Shown: positions 39,101 to 46,700 of the stretch, in pieces
How positions within the stretch are numbered: the stretch's first letter is position 1
Layout: every line of letters starts with the position of its first letter
DNA from: Longitalea arenae
GTDB lineage: Bacteria > Bacteroidota > Bacteroidia > Chitinophagales > Chitinophagaceae
Direction of reading: 5' to 3'
Assembly (NCBI RefSeq): GCF_016924755.1
Contig: NZ_JAFFJX010000019.1
Location: 1 to 64,000, forward strand
Length of the DNA stretch: 64,000 bases
The notes under the pieces: generated by a model
Told to the model about the DNA's origin: nothing
Seen by the model: the letters and a program-made list of their open reading frames with translations, nothing else
Database searches by the model: none
Position numbers and translations under genes: made by a program

Positions 39101-39411
39101 CCGCCGATCTTTATGACCAGGTTTTCGGTTACACCGGCGGCGTTCAGGCTGAGCACATTGAATTTAATGGATTGGATGGTTCCGGGTCCCATACCTGCTG
39201 CCGATAGTTCAGAAGCCAGGTAGAGATATTGGGAGCGTGCGCCTTCAAACCAGTCTTGGATCGGACAGGGATATTCATCGTCTGCATTACCGGTGGTTCC
39301 GGTGCCAATGGAAATATCCATTTGTGCTTTTGGTTCCTGTAAAGCTGTAAACAGGATCAGCAACAAACAGCCTATGTGTCGTATAACCCGGTATGAGTAG
39401 CCATTTCTCAT
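27142..39411 (-). CDS. Giant (4089-aa) multi-domain T9SS type B adhesin
   Basis: At 12.3 kb this is the largest gene in the window. A signal peptide and a jelly-roll-like opening domain lead into six Ig-like units (each with YQWQSS..WYR motifs). These alternate with four long parallel beta-helix modules at about residues 330-777, 1420-1877, 1977-2450 and 2550-3027. Two MAM-like domains (ESFEGPW, SWRRYDDGAS) lie at about 877-1053 and 1150-1324. An IgGFc-binding-type domain follows at about 3180-3650, then PKD-type and fibronectin-like units, and a CHU_C domain (SFTPNGDGLNDVLKV) at the C-terminus as type IX export signal. No stop or frameshift breaks it. The repeated modules suggest binding of polysaccharides or other cells. 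It leads the T9SS block. Confidence 0.92.
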   Translation of the reverse strand: MRNGYSYRVIRHIGCLLLILFTALQEPKAQMDISIGTGTTGNADDEYPCPIQDWFEGARSQYLYLASELSAAGMGPGTIQSIKFNVLSLNAAGVTENLVIKIGGTTVATLSTDSWDNFTTTPVETSPVDYQAVAGSNVFSFPTPFFWNGTDNILIEICNGDPGNATGIWYTANPAIAWTTGLSFNGSHSVIADNLGSMCGTTETDDEGNQTSRPDIIFSWTPANACTGKPNAGTAGSSLTNVCLGQNFTLHLSGQTIASGISYKWQSSTNNANWTDIPGATLSTHTTGQSTTHWYRAIVTCASGGQSDTSTAVQVISPALVQGVFTINSAQVTGGTNFQSFNDAVNFIKCGISGPVVFNVVSNSGPYAEQLTIPFIGGSSAVNTITFNGNGTTLLYNTSDANNRTGIILNGAKHIILDSVQVDVSGGTYGWGILLTNKADSNIIRRCVVNTNSSASTTNYAGILINGSATASSVSGNNGNGNLIIGNTVTGGYYGIVAYGSTSAFNTGNIIEKNILRDQYSYFIYSFGNTNLLISGNDVSRPSRSSVTTAYGIYASSTIRTKIEKNRIHNLFDGATGSGSTAYCIYIAGSGSSAAEPNLAANNLIYNINNGSGTIYGIYSPGYNNWNFYHNTIVLDDAAATAGSTYGCYAYGTEVYVKNNLVYITRAGTGTKYGMYFGDAGVTSSANNDLYINAPGGTNNFGYYTTAWSTMAGWQGTGFDINSVSVDPLFVNAGVGNYRPTNVFLDNMGAAAGIMSDIFNAARSATSPDIGAIEFSSTACTTPPVPGTITSTANPVCAGTGFSLSLTGGTAGAGQSYQWQFSTDNVTYTNITGAINAVYATSQTSSTWYRVAVSCGGNTVLSAPLQVNTTAVSYATLPFTESFEGPWINGCDTRDIPNNFWRSKPGTGNNSWRRYDDGASAAWAGPNAGAYNPAATHGLYSARFHSFNAPQGAQGSLDFYVNCNTGVPTKRLRFDYINTSGSDSMEVLLSTDGGLTFTYLGGYKINGSWDRKVLTFTASSATTVIRFRSTADFGGSDIGIDNLSMYNLEDCSGTPVPGTTVSSHTMVCAGTPFSLSVNGLPLQNGLSYQWQSSPDNVSWTNVSNATGETLNTSQTANTWYRMMVSCVNGNQSAPSVPVLVPMRAPVYAPLPYAESFENTWGNGCDTRDIPNDFWVNNPATGDASWRRQDDGASANWTSTNGGYTPVAAQGTFSARFHSFNADDGDQGKFDLHINASTGAPNKRLTFSYINTSGDDSLTVLVSLNGGTSFTRLDSITRRSAWTQKVLFFNSSSANTIIRFQATSDFGATDIGVDDILVAEWPDCAGAPNAGTATASATTVCIEPFTLNATGISTGNGISYQWERSTDSLNWTPIPGATNLSHTTSQVGTHWYRLVSTCALSSTSSNAQPVKVISPTPVSGVFTIDNTLPTGGINFNSFNEAYNHIKCGINGPVLFNVKTGTGTYNEQLIMTAVPGASAVNTVTFKGMGSAVLGFASTNTNERAVIKLKGTRYIIIDSLNINASLGTYGYGVQLMSNTDSNVVKNCNIVLSATSTTQNFAGIVVNGSDAGPVATGAVLSDYNEFNGNTITGGYYGITLAATFNNGANGNNKIIKNTIKDFYSIGIYVAGSYATIIEKNVISRPARTSVTDFYGIYFTTEKNAGCTVSKNRIFNPFGGAPNSTAAFYGINFNNSSGSTGGTNNENIVSNNLVYDVNGNGLAYGIMNTGSGYAWYFHNTISLDNITATATAATRGFYQTTTAGGIFFYNNNISITRGGTGTKYCIYLGANLPAGADNNNYYINAAAGTNALGFYNAAQAQINNWRTATGLDAHSLAITPAFVDPAAGNFTPGNAGIDNKGTGIGINDDINDQPRSTTTPDIGAYEFTPSPCSVPLVNGTVTITPDTICQYNPVYLHVNIGAFGAGQTFQWQQAKLLTGPYLNLGTPMLTPDTTIMADTTSYFRVQISCGANTVYTDTVQLVVNPVLPSGTYTINKNGQSSYVPGKPGGNFLSFADAKAAMGCGIGGAIVFNVEPASGPYTEQLILDSIPGTSAINTITFNGNGNTLTFNATANGQRAVIKLNGADHIIFDSLVIEAGGGTYGYGVQLINNADSNTFRKCSINTALTATSSSYAGIVINASHTGAVSTGATLCDGNLFDRNTITGGYYGITLVGNTATAGFLNNNSFTNNTIQDFYNYGLYITGTNFTTIAKNTFTRAARTNTATSVYGIYVTAAPSNRLHISKNRFTKFFGGIAANTAAFYGIYHNGEDAANADTVSNNLFYALEGNGPIYALYNTGSNNVWYYHNTISIDNTASTASGVSVGFYQTTTATGIQFVDNIVTISRGGNGAKHAIYLNAANSEVLSNNNNLYVSGANAHVGFYTANRTSLADWVTASGQDANSLSANPLYTDMNAGDYKPMLAALDNKGTAVNITTDIVDVVRSGTTPDIGAYEFAPLPCQTPPVAGTALVTPSTGLCLEMPIELTVTGHSPLGAITFQWQSSPDGTSWTDISPVQYFPEFKTKAGLSTWYRAAVTCINNTVYTAPVQVTLNNILLTGTYTIDPAAGPVPNNFTSFQAAVDALLCGITGPVVFNVAAGTYNEQIRIPYIPNTSAVNTVTFQSANGVASSVNLSFDATATANYTLKLDSARHFIFKNLSFSGTNVTNGRVVELANTASYNSIVNCIITAPVATVASNNLSGIYAHQLKGTNNVIRGNTISNGSTGIHFTGTGTGAGLTPDHVIDSNTVSGAWQYGIYAANIKRVQLNKNTVNVNGPVNASAYGIYATDCDSAYTVTGNHINIKDATTIVYGLALINCDTSTSAYGKLANNIVTAVTNNAGTLYGLYLSASPGVSVKNNVVAINTTSPGSYGIYHNNFSLADYFNNSVHSTSATTTNNHAMYLLNTTATRIQLRNNIFSAKGGGVALFVNNSSQSLTSEYNMLYTTGTTLVQRANPAGTFATLPDWKTGSYWDTWSISHAPAFISDADLRPDLTNPDVWAMHGRGVQITGNDRDIDNNPRPVTLTAGVPDLGAWEFFPTALPTVLTAIPATPAANQQQTFMYGTDTVMKITWGPTAPVSLEARRFSGVVPAGLQPRPDSMFFYTKLDIPGGGNYDYNMELFYLDPWQGSIPDQYQLGLGKTTVSNAWVVGFSSRVDVLKRKITQNSVNYLDRFTGLINPYAPPVLPEKDSSNRGKRFWVGYQRSYDFNPGTNSQEMVIYMSTTDQPANVQIRINGTNWVRNYTIAPFTTRASDFMPKTGLDDARLIDEGLYNRGISIVSDVPITAYAHIFASANSGATMLFPVGVWGYEYYSLNNRQNYSTTGAYTTIMVLADKNNTVVEITPSVPTLGGRPANVPFRITLNAGEVYQVLGAMQSGSEGYDLTGSIIKSVPNANNECHAIGVFTGSSRTGMACGNNTGSSGDLFLQQTFPYSAWGKTYLTAPASTSGNISTLMTNIYRILVKDPATVVKRNNIPFLPTQLINNRYYQYESNTADIITADKPVTVVQYMASSGSCPNTSGNGDPESNILSPLEQAINGFSGFYRNNRDAITLNYLTLILPDGGMNSLKIDGIPWSAIPAADKYSYAHSQPGYTVAIKRWPAGAGQSSVESDSAYLGLVYGLGSVESYGYNVGTMVKTLQGLGTIANTLNNGNKADYTCAGTPFRFTGYLPFIPNTLTWRFSRVPGLSPNADVTVNTPVPSDSIMINGVKNYVFPLNQDYRFANPGVYTIEIVYDHPDIESCDHTGRDLIYVQVVPAPKADFAVNFPGCVKELAEFTGESIAQNGIAVNQWKWEFHDGSKANGQQVTFRYNTAGTYTEKLQSITADGCVGDTTKEIVVNPIPLLTVHSVTVCSGADTTLTVENPAAGATYTWYASPNGGTAIGTGPSLSLTNITSGADYYVQQTAASGCSSEMTKVSVSVQSAILRPVATVDSVASNLVRFKWNAVPGATAYQVSLDNGNNWSAPSSGATGLTHTVGGLQALQTVTIMVKALSACVESISAPVSQQVLPDGVFIPNSFTPNGDGLNDVLKVYGYKIRELKLMVFNQWGEKLFESADQSRGWDGTYKGKLQPSGVYMYVCRMILTDGTVMDKKGSINLIR
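30330..38420 (-). repeat. Four-fold repeated beta-helix module within the giant adhesin gene
   Basis: The coding sequence repeats a module of 1.3-1.45 kb four times (38420-37080, 35150-33780, 33480-32060, 31760-30330, approximate). Each starts with a conserved block, FNV..G.Y.EQL.I and AVNTITFNGNG or variants, and ends with a PDIGAYEF-type motif. Confidence 0.8.
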
Positions 39412-39696
39412 GGAGCAGTTATTTTGTATTTACAGAGATCATTTTATTTATACCGTTCAGTCGAAGCAATAGATGGCCAGTAACAGTTTACCAGTCACCT
39501 TTTACCGGTCACCAGTCAGCTGTTTCCAGTTTCATACTGAGTAGTTAGCTCAGCATGGCCATTCTTGAATGATTGAATTCCTGTTGCCTTTGTACCTCGT
39601 TGCCTTTATGCCTTCTCTATATTCGTTTTCACAGGGCCGAATCACCGGCAGGTTTTAAATAGGAAACACAATGTTTTAAGTTTTGTGCCTCGGGCC

Positions 39697-41019
39697 TTAG
39701 CGTTGCCAGCTGATCCAGGCTTTGGCATCTTTCGCACTCACCATGTCATAACTGTTCTCACCGGTTTGAACGAACCAGTATCCACTCGTGCTATAAAATT
39801 GTTCTTTCGTTTTAAAAGCGGGTCCGGTAACCGGATAGGGCCCAACAGTGAGATCTCCATTGTAAGTGAACATGACCCGGCCGTCTGACTGAAAACTGAC
39901 CCTGGGCGAAGTGCCGTAGATATAATCCAGGTCATCGATTGCCGGAACATAATAAAATGGGATCAGCGCATCAAATGCTGCTCCTGTGGGAGGTTGAACG
40001 CCCGGCCAATAGGTAAAGTAGTAATACTCCGAGCTGTCTGTCTGCAGCGACTTCACATTAAAGGCATCATCTACTCCATCTGCATGAAAGCCATCTCTCG
40101 AATACCAGTAACTCTGGGCATTGGCGCCCCAGAGCCACCAACGCCTTCCGGCCTGTACATCTGGTTTTACCGGCCTGGTGGCTCCGGTTATATGGGCATC
40201 TGTATTATTAATTTTTATTTGTAAGCTGTTTGTGGCAGCATTAAATCCGGTAATGGAAAAACCATTGATCGTTTTATCGGCGTTGACCAGGGAGTTATTG
40301 AATTGAATGCCGCCGGCTGAAAAATAATAGGGCGTGGTAACGGTATGTATTGTTCCGGAGGCATCTTTCCAGGTGATGACCGCCGTTTTGAATACTGTAT
40401 TTATTTGTATCTCATATTCAATCCCATTATAATTAAAGCGTTTGAAATAATGCAGGATCTTCTTCAGGTTTGCCAGTGCGGTCATGCTTTTGCGCACCTC
40501 TTTGTTTTCCCAGGCGGCACGGTCCTGCGGTGATGCTTTGCGAAAGACCGCCTTACTGCCATTAAAGCGGCCGGTGAGCCGGATGCTGTCTGCCGTGCAG
40601 GTATCGAGCGAAAATTCAAAATCAGATAACAAGCCACCGCCGAAATATCCACCATTCACGCGGGCATCGGGATCAGCCAGCATGTGGATATAGGAATAGG
40701 TATCAAACAGTAGGCAGGGCTGTTGCAATGACTTCAGGCGGTAGCTGCTTTCTTTTAATACAGCTGCCGTAGTGGTGTCAAGATCACAATACATAAATAC
40801 CCGGTTGTTTTCATTGAACCTTATATAAAAACTATAGGTATTGCCCAGCCTGGTGATCAGCGTGGCCGTCCACCCATCTGCAGCACTGGTAATGATAGAT
40901 TGGTATTGCGACAACTGCTCATTGATGCGGTCGTCTACATCTTTGTCAAAGGCGGCCCTTTCTTTGCTACAGGAAGCAATGATGGATAGTACAGTTATTA
41001 TGTATAGTATCTTTTTCAT
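39697..41019 (-). CDS. DUF4302 surface lipoprotein of a SusCD locus
   Basis: A 440-residue lipoprotein (signal ending IIASC) of the DUF4302 family. Recognisable features are SAADGWTATLITRLGNTYSFYIRF, the SSYRLKSL motif and LLFDTYSYIHMLADPD. This family is almost always encoded last in SusCD loci with a zinc metallopeptidase, as here, and its function is unknown. I chose the ATG at 41019; the frame continues 14 codons upstream but those are encoded by the 7-bp repeat and do not give a signal peptide. Confidence 0.85.
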   Translation of the reverse strand: MKKILYIITVLSIIASCSKERAAFDKDVDDRINEQLSQYQSIITSAADGWTATLITRLGNTYSFYIRFNENNRVFMYCDLDTTTAAVLKESSYRLKSLQQPCLLFDTYSYIHMLADPDARVNGGYFGGGLLSDFEFSLDTCTADSIRLTGRFNGSKAVFRKASPQDRAAWENKEVRKSMTALANLKKILHYFKRFNYNGIEYEIQINTVFKTAVITWKDASGTIHTVTTPYYFSAGGIQFNNSLVNADKTINGFSITGFNAATNSLQIKINNTDAHITGATRPVKPDVQAGRRWWLWGANAQSYWYSRDGFHADGVDDAFNVKSLQTDSSEYYYFTYWPGVQPPTGAAFDALIPFYYVPAIDDLDYIYGTSPRVSFQSDGRVMFTYNGDLTVGPYPVTGPAFKTKEQFYSTSGYWFVQTGENSYDMVSAKDAKAWISWQR

Positions 41020-41030
41020 AATCATGCTGT

Positions 41031-41068
41031 GAATGGTCAATGGTGAATGGTGAATGGTCAATGGTGAA
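41031..41068 (-). repeat. Heptamer tandem repeat, reverse copy of the 9990 family
   Basis: About five units of GAATGGT/CAATGGT, the reverse complement of the 9990-10051 unit, lie between the zinc peptidase gene and the DUF4302 start. Confidence 0.85.
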
Positions 41069-41127
41069 GAGTTCGCGAATGTTATACCTCATCTAGCCGA
41101 AAGGCTAATATTCTTTTAACTCTATTA

Positions 41128-42027
41128 CTACTTGATCAAACTATCCACCGCTCCGCGCACCCGCTTCTGCAATGAATAAAAGTCGATGCCCCACACATCC
41201 TTGAAATACGCCACCACCATTGCTTCCTTCTTGCGAAGTTTGGCCCTGGCATCTGCCTGGGTAATGCCGTTCTGGCTGGTACCGGCCGGAATGGAGTGTA
41301 CGATCTTATCGAATCCAGCGCGCCCTTCTATAAGCATCATCGAGATCATTTCTACAAAGTCTTCGTCAGGCGCACTCATTGCATAAGCTGTAACAAATCC
41401 ATCCCGCCGGGCAGCGTTGTCAGACACATTGTTCCAGTTGGCTGTGTAAAAACCGGGTGTGATCCGTTTGAAATCGTCGGCGTACAACACATTCTGATGA
41501 AGGATATGACCAAACTCGTGTTCTATTGTATGAAACATTTGCTTTACGTTGGCTGAATCGGAAGGCACATAACCCGGCATGCCTTTGGTCCTGAAATCGT
41601 TCAATACATACAGCACGATCTTGCGGCCGCCCTCTGCGGTGCCCAGGGTGATGGTACCATCGGTATTCCAGCTGGCGCTGCCGCACAACACAAAGAATTT
41701 TGGACAATAGGTTTTCACAAACACTTCCCCCGCTTCGGCGATATAGGTATCGATCCAGACCTTCTTTACCGCTTCCATGACCGGGATTATCTTTTCTTCC
41801 CGCGGTGGGATCAGGTTCTTATTTAACTCCAGTTCAAACTGATCCCACTTATACTTCACTGATATGTTAAAGGGTTTTGTCAGATAGTCGTAGATCCAGT
41901 GGTCGATGGGACCTTTTACCCAGGTATCGCCCCCTAAACCAGGAATATCATCCACCGTACCTAGGTCCTCTGATTTCTTGCATCCGAGCACCAGGAGGAT
42001 CAAAAAAAATATAATGAGTTTTTTCAT
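41128..42027 (-). CDS. Zinc metallopeptidase lipoprotein of a SusCD locus
   Basis: A 299-residue lipoprotein with lipobox LVLGC (Cys16). The zinc motif HEFGH is at residues 170-174 inside HTIEHEFGHILHQN, and a third ligand is expected downstream. This is the substrate import-associated zinc metallohydrolase family, which is regularly encoded next to SusD. It probably trims a protein or peptide substrate at the cell surface before uptake by SusC/SusD. Confidence 0.88.
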   Translation of the reverse strand: MKKLIIFFLILLVLGCKKSEDLGTVDDIPGLGGDTWVKGPIDHWIYDYLTKPFNISVKYKWDQFELELNKNLIPPREEKIIPVMEAVKKVWIDTYIAEAGEVFVKTYCPKFFVLCGSASWNTDGTITLGTAEGGRKIVLYVLNDFRTKGMPGYVPSDSANVKQMFHTIEHEFGHILHQNVLYADDFKRITPGFYTANWNNVSDNAARRDGFVTAYAMSAPDEDFVEMISMMLIEGRAGFDKIVHSIPAGTSQNGITQADARAKLRKKEAMVVAYFKDVWGIDFYSLQKRVRGAVDSLIK

Positions 42028-42066
42028 ATCATGCGTAAGTTTTAAACGTATAGTTGTCGATCATCG

Positions 42067-42162
42067 ATTGCCCATTGCTTATTGCCTATTGCCCATTGCC
42101 TATTGCCTGTTGCTCCTTGCCCATTGCCTATTGCCTGTTGCACCTTGCCTATTGCCCATTGG
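42067..42162. repeat. Heptamer tandem repeat (unit ATTGCCT/ATTGCCC)
   Basis: Fourteen or so 7-base units, mostly ATTGCCT or ATTGCCC with GTTGCWC and CTTGCCY variants. They lie directly against the stop codon (42164-42166) of the SusD gene, in the gap to the zinc peptidase gene. Confidence 0.9.
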
Positions 42163-42163
42163 T

Positions 42164-43618
42164 TCATCTGGGATTTTGCGCAATACCCGCCCGCTTTGCC
42201 ACGTCGGGGATCTGAAATACCCGCATCGGATCATCCGCTTTCAGCATAAGCGTTTCGCCTTCCGCCGTTGGATGTACCACCGGCACTTTGTAGCGAAGCA
42301 GATCGAACCATCGCATGCCTTCCTGCACAAACTCAGCCCGTTTAAATTCCATCACGGCAGTGAGCGCAGCCTGCTGCAGATCATTGGTTCTGTAAAAGGA
42401 CCGGAGCCTGTTCGCCGTGATCGTATGGGTGGCTGCATTGTAATTGTAAATACGCGTGCTGGCATAGTCGTTCATATCCTTTATTACATCATTGATATTA
42501 TTCAGCAGCACATTGGCCTCGGCCCGATTGAACAGCACTTCCTCGGCGGTTAACAAAGGCACCATCACATAGGGGTAGCCGATCTCGGCATTGACTGACT
42601 CACGAACAAAGTATTCGTTCACCTTGGGTAAGAAATAATTGTTGGTGCCTATTGTATACAACTGGTACCGGAAGACCCGCGTGCCACCGGTTACATTGGC
42701 GGCCAGCAGGATCTCGTTTGACTTCTGCGCATCCAGTCCATAGCGAATGCCAATGTAATTGCGGCCCCAGAGCGACCGGGTTTCTGCGATCAACAGGTTG
42801 GCGGCTTCTGTGGCTTTGGCGTAACGCGCCCACAATTCATTATAGGTAAGGATGCGGTATTCGGTGTTCCAGGGCCGCAGCATGGCTATTACATTGTTGT
42901 TGGGAAAAACCTTTGCTGCATGCTCCAGCACTTTATTGTATTGGCGTTTGAATAAATAAAAACGGGTGGCAAATGCATGCGCCGCCGCCTTGTTAAAATG
43001 GTACCGGGGCACACTGTAAAACTTATCATCGATCAATGGCAATCCTTCTGTGAGGTCTTTTTCGATCATCTCATACACATACTGCACCGTTTTTCTTTCA
43101 TATTGTTCAAAAACCACTTTCTCCGGCTTAAGTACATAGGGAATACCCGGATCAGCGCCCGCAGTTGCCGGATCATATACTTTGGAGAAAAAGGTCACCA
43201 GCATAAAATGCGCGTATGCGCGGCAAAGCAGGGCTTCTCCTTTCTGGGCAGAATAATTCTGCGCATCTTTTGCATTTACACATACTTCCAGCGCCTGATT
43301 CGCTGCAGCGATCGCTTTATAACAGGCATTCCAGTAAAACTCGGGCGAGTCTTCTTCGTTATTGGCTACATCTTTAAAATTATAGGGATCGATATTGGTA
43401 CGATCGAGCGTGCCAATTCCTTTATCGGCCACATTATCTGAAATGGATTCACTGAATGCCATGTAATTGGCCTGCGGGTAAGCCGTTCCCAGTAATTGCG
43501 CTACTTTCTCCGGTGAGTTCAATACCGCCCGGTTATCCGGTGGCTGTTCCAGGAATTTTTTACAACTGGCAACTCCCATTAGTAGTATGACTGATGCGTA
43601 TAGTAATGTCTTTTCCAT
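42164..43618 (-). CDS. susD-like: RagB/SusD-family nutrient-binding lipoprotein
   Basis: A 484-residue lipoprotein (signal ending GVASC) followed by KKFLEQPPDNRAVLNSPEKVAQLLG, the typical SusD N-terminus. The TPR-like helical SusD fold continues with WNACYKAIAAANQALE and LLCRAYAHFMLVTFF. It forms the lid of the SusC transporter at the cell surface and captures the substrate. The accompanying zinc peptidase points to a peptide or protein substrate (an inference from context). Confidence 0.92.
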   Translation of the reverse strand: MEKTLLYASVILLMGVASCKKFLEQPPDNRAVLNSPEKVAQLLGTAYPQANYMAFSESISDNVADKGIGTLDRTNIDPYNFKDVANNEEDSPEFYWNACYKAIAAANQALEVCVNAKDAQNYSAQKGEALLCRAYAHFMLVTFFSKVYDPATAGADPGIPYVLKPEKVVFEQYERKTVQYVYEMIEKDLTEGLPLIDDKFYSVPRYHFNKAAAHAFATRFYLFKRQYNKVLEHAAKVFPNNNVIAMLRPWNTEYRILTYNELWARYAKATEAANLLIAETRSLWGRNYIGIRYGLDAQKSNEILLAANVTGGTRVFRYQLYTIGTNNYFLPKVNEYFVRESVNAEIGYPYVMVPLLTAEEVLFNRAEANVLLNNINDVIKDMNDYASTRIYNYNAATHTITANRLRSFYRTNDLQQAALTAVMEFKRAEFVQEGMRWFDLLRYKVPVVHPTAEGETLMLKADDPMRVFQIPDVAKRAGIAQNPR

Positions 43619-43713
43619 GATTCAATCTGTTACAAGTTTCAGGTTTCAGGTTACAGGGTTATAGTGATTGCATTTCCTTGCAATTTGTAACCTGTAATCT
43701 GCACCTCCGTCAA

Positions 43714-46700
43714 TTAAATACCAACCTTCAACGATAGCGTTACCTGTTTTTGAATGGGCTGCGCCACACCACCCGCATTAAAGAACTCAGGGTCCTGCCC
43801 CTTCAGTTTATCGTCAGCATAGATCAGCCAGGGATTGGTAGCGGCTGCTGTCAGTAACAGGTTGTTCACCCCTGTTTTCTTTACCCAGTTCGATTGCACC
43901 TGCCAGCTCAGCGATACAGTCTTCAGGCGAATGAAATCCCCCTTGGCCACCCGCTGCGTTGAATAGTTATAATTGTTGTATGGATAGGCGCCTCCCAGTT
44001 GCGATAAGGAAAATGCATCCAGGATGGAAGGCACATCGGTGTATAGTTCATCCCCCGGCGCGATCCAGCGATCGGTAAATTCCTTTGGCATGGCATCCAT
44101 ATCGGAGTAACGCGTTTGAAAAGCCGGGTATAAGCGGATCCTGTTGCCCGCCTGGTAGGTAACAAATACGTTCAGCGAAAAACCCTTGTAATGAAAGGTA
44201 TTTGATACGCCACCGGTAATGGTAGGATCTACCGGACCTTCATGAACGAGGTAATCGATCTTATCATCCTGCAGGTAAACATCAGAACTGATCTTCCCCG
44301 TTTGATCGGTAAAAGTGGGTTTACCGGTCCTGTGATCAAGTCCTTTATAGTTCAGGGAAAATAGACTTCTTACGGGGTAACCTTCCCGGTTGCCCCCTTC
44401 TGCCAGCACCAGGTCGAAGATGAGCGGGTTGTTTTGCGCATTCGTGATCTTTGTCGTGTTATAACCAAAGGTGCAGTTCAACCGCCAGCCCCAGTGCTTC
44501 TGTTTGATCAGCTCACCGCCCAGCAGCAGTTCCAGTCCTTTCGACTCCATATCGGCATAATTCGCGGCCTTGGGTGTTTCTCCTCCTATACCAGATGTTT
44601 TTATGCGGCTGATAAGGTCGAAGCTTCGGCGCCGGTAAACATCCAGGCTCATGGTCAGCCGGCGTTTGAATAAACCGGCATCCAGTCCCAGGTTCGTTGT
44701 ATATAATTTCTCCCAGGTAAGATCAGCATTCTCCAGGTTGGCCAGTTGAATGACCGACTCAACTTCTGTAAGAAAAGGGCGGCGGGTATTGATATTCTTG
44801 AGTACAATACTGGAATTGGTAGCAGGTCCCATACTGGCCGTTAAGCCATAACTGGCGCGCAGCGTCAGGTAATCGGTCCAGGGAAACGCCTCCATAAATG
44901 CTTCCTGATCCACATTCCACGACCCGGCCACGCTCCAGGTAGGCAGCCAGCGGGCCCGCTTCGATTGTCCCAACCTGTTGGAACCATCATAGCGAATAGT
45001 GCTGGTAAGGTTGTACTTCAGATCATACGAGTAATTACCCGATGCATAAAATGCCACGAAGCGATCGTAATCCCGGCTCATACCGTAATACGGAAAATTA
45101 TTTTCTATGTTCTGTTTCAGAATGCGGAAATCTGTAAATGGGGTTCCGCCATTTTCATATTGATATCCGTAGCCGGTATTAGAGAAATTCTGGCGGTCGG
45201 CATATTTCACCTGTTGACCGGCCAGGATATTGATGGTATGTTTTTCTTTAAAGATCTTTGAATAGGTTAAACTATTGCGGAAATCATAGTTCTGCAGCAT
45301 ATCTTCTGTACGGTTATAAAAACCACCATAAGGCAAGACCACCTCTGGTTGCGCTTCGGGATCATCTGGGTTGCGATACAGGAATTTATTATTACGCCTG
45401 ATGGTTGATGTACTGGCCGACCGGTATGCTTCGGCCATATTCGCGTGTTCCGTGATCATATGTTCGCGGGTAGATCTAACATAGCGAACAGCGCCTACAA
45501 ATTCATATTTCAGGTCTTTGAGTATCCTGTACGACAGATCGCCCTGCAGGCGCAGATCGATCAGGTTCAGGTCGAGGTAATTGTTCTCCAGCTCACTGAT
45601 AATATTAAAGGGTGCAAAATTCATTCTGAAATATTCCCGGTTACCCGCTTCGTCATAGGGGGTAATGGTACGGCTGGTATTCAATGCATAACTGAAGGGA
45701 TTGATATCAAAATCACGGTCAAATTTTCCTTCTACCGGGTTGCTGTTCCTGGCCAGTGCACCGGGCGCGCGCTGCTGACGCACAGATCCCACAGTGGCAA
45801 ATCCGGCCGACAGGCGATCGTTGAATTTATAGTTGTTCCGATAATTCAGCGTATAGCGGTTCACGCGATCGGCGATCGTCCAGCCATCATCGCCGTAAAA
45901 ACTGGTTGAAAAATAGGATTGCGATTTCTCGGTACCGGAAGAGATACTGAGCGAATGTTCCTGCACAAAATTGTTGCGGAAGAGCACATCGAACCAGTCG
46001 GTATTCGCCATCGCATACCGGGTCAAAAATGCCTTGCGCGCTTCAACAGTGTTCTCCAAGGGAAACTGGCCGTTTTCCCCATTCATCAGGTCATACATTT
46101 TTCCATATACACCATAGTCAGCACCATCCAGGATATTAGGACTTAAGATCCCTTTCCGTTCCAGCTCAGCCAGCACCGACATTTGCTGTGCCGAGTTCAT
46201 AATATTGAAGTTGTTATATACCGGCTTAAGCTGGGTGCTGTAATTGCCGGTATAATTCACCGCCACCTTGCCTGCCCTGCCTCGTTTGGTCGTGATCACT
46301 ACAACCCCGTTCATAGCGCGGGCGCCATACAATGCAGTAGCTGAAGCATCTTTCAGGATATCAAAGCTTTCAATATCGTTGGCATTTAAACCGGCTACTG
46401 CCGATCCCAGCAAGGTGGTGGGATCACCGCTCGATAATTGATCATTGGAGATGTTCACGATATCTTCCAGCACTACCCCATCAACGACCCACAGCGGTTT
46501 GTTATCACCGTTAATAGAGGTAGCGCCGCGTACCCTTATTTTGGGCGCGGTGCCAAAGGTGCCCGAAACGTTTTGAATGGAAACGCCGGCGGCACGACCT
46601 TCCAGCATCCTGCTCACATCAGCAACGCCCTGCAATTTGATCTCATCGGCTTTCAAGCGTGCAGCAGCGCCTGCAAATTTGTTTTTGTCGATATTCTGAA

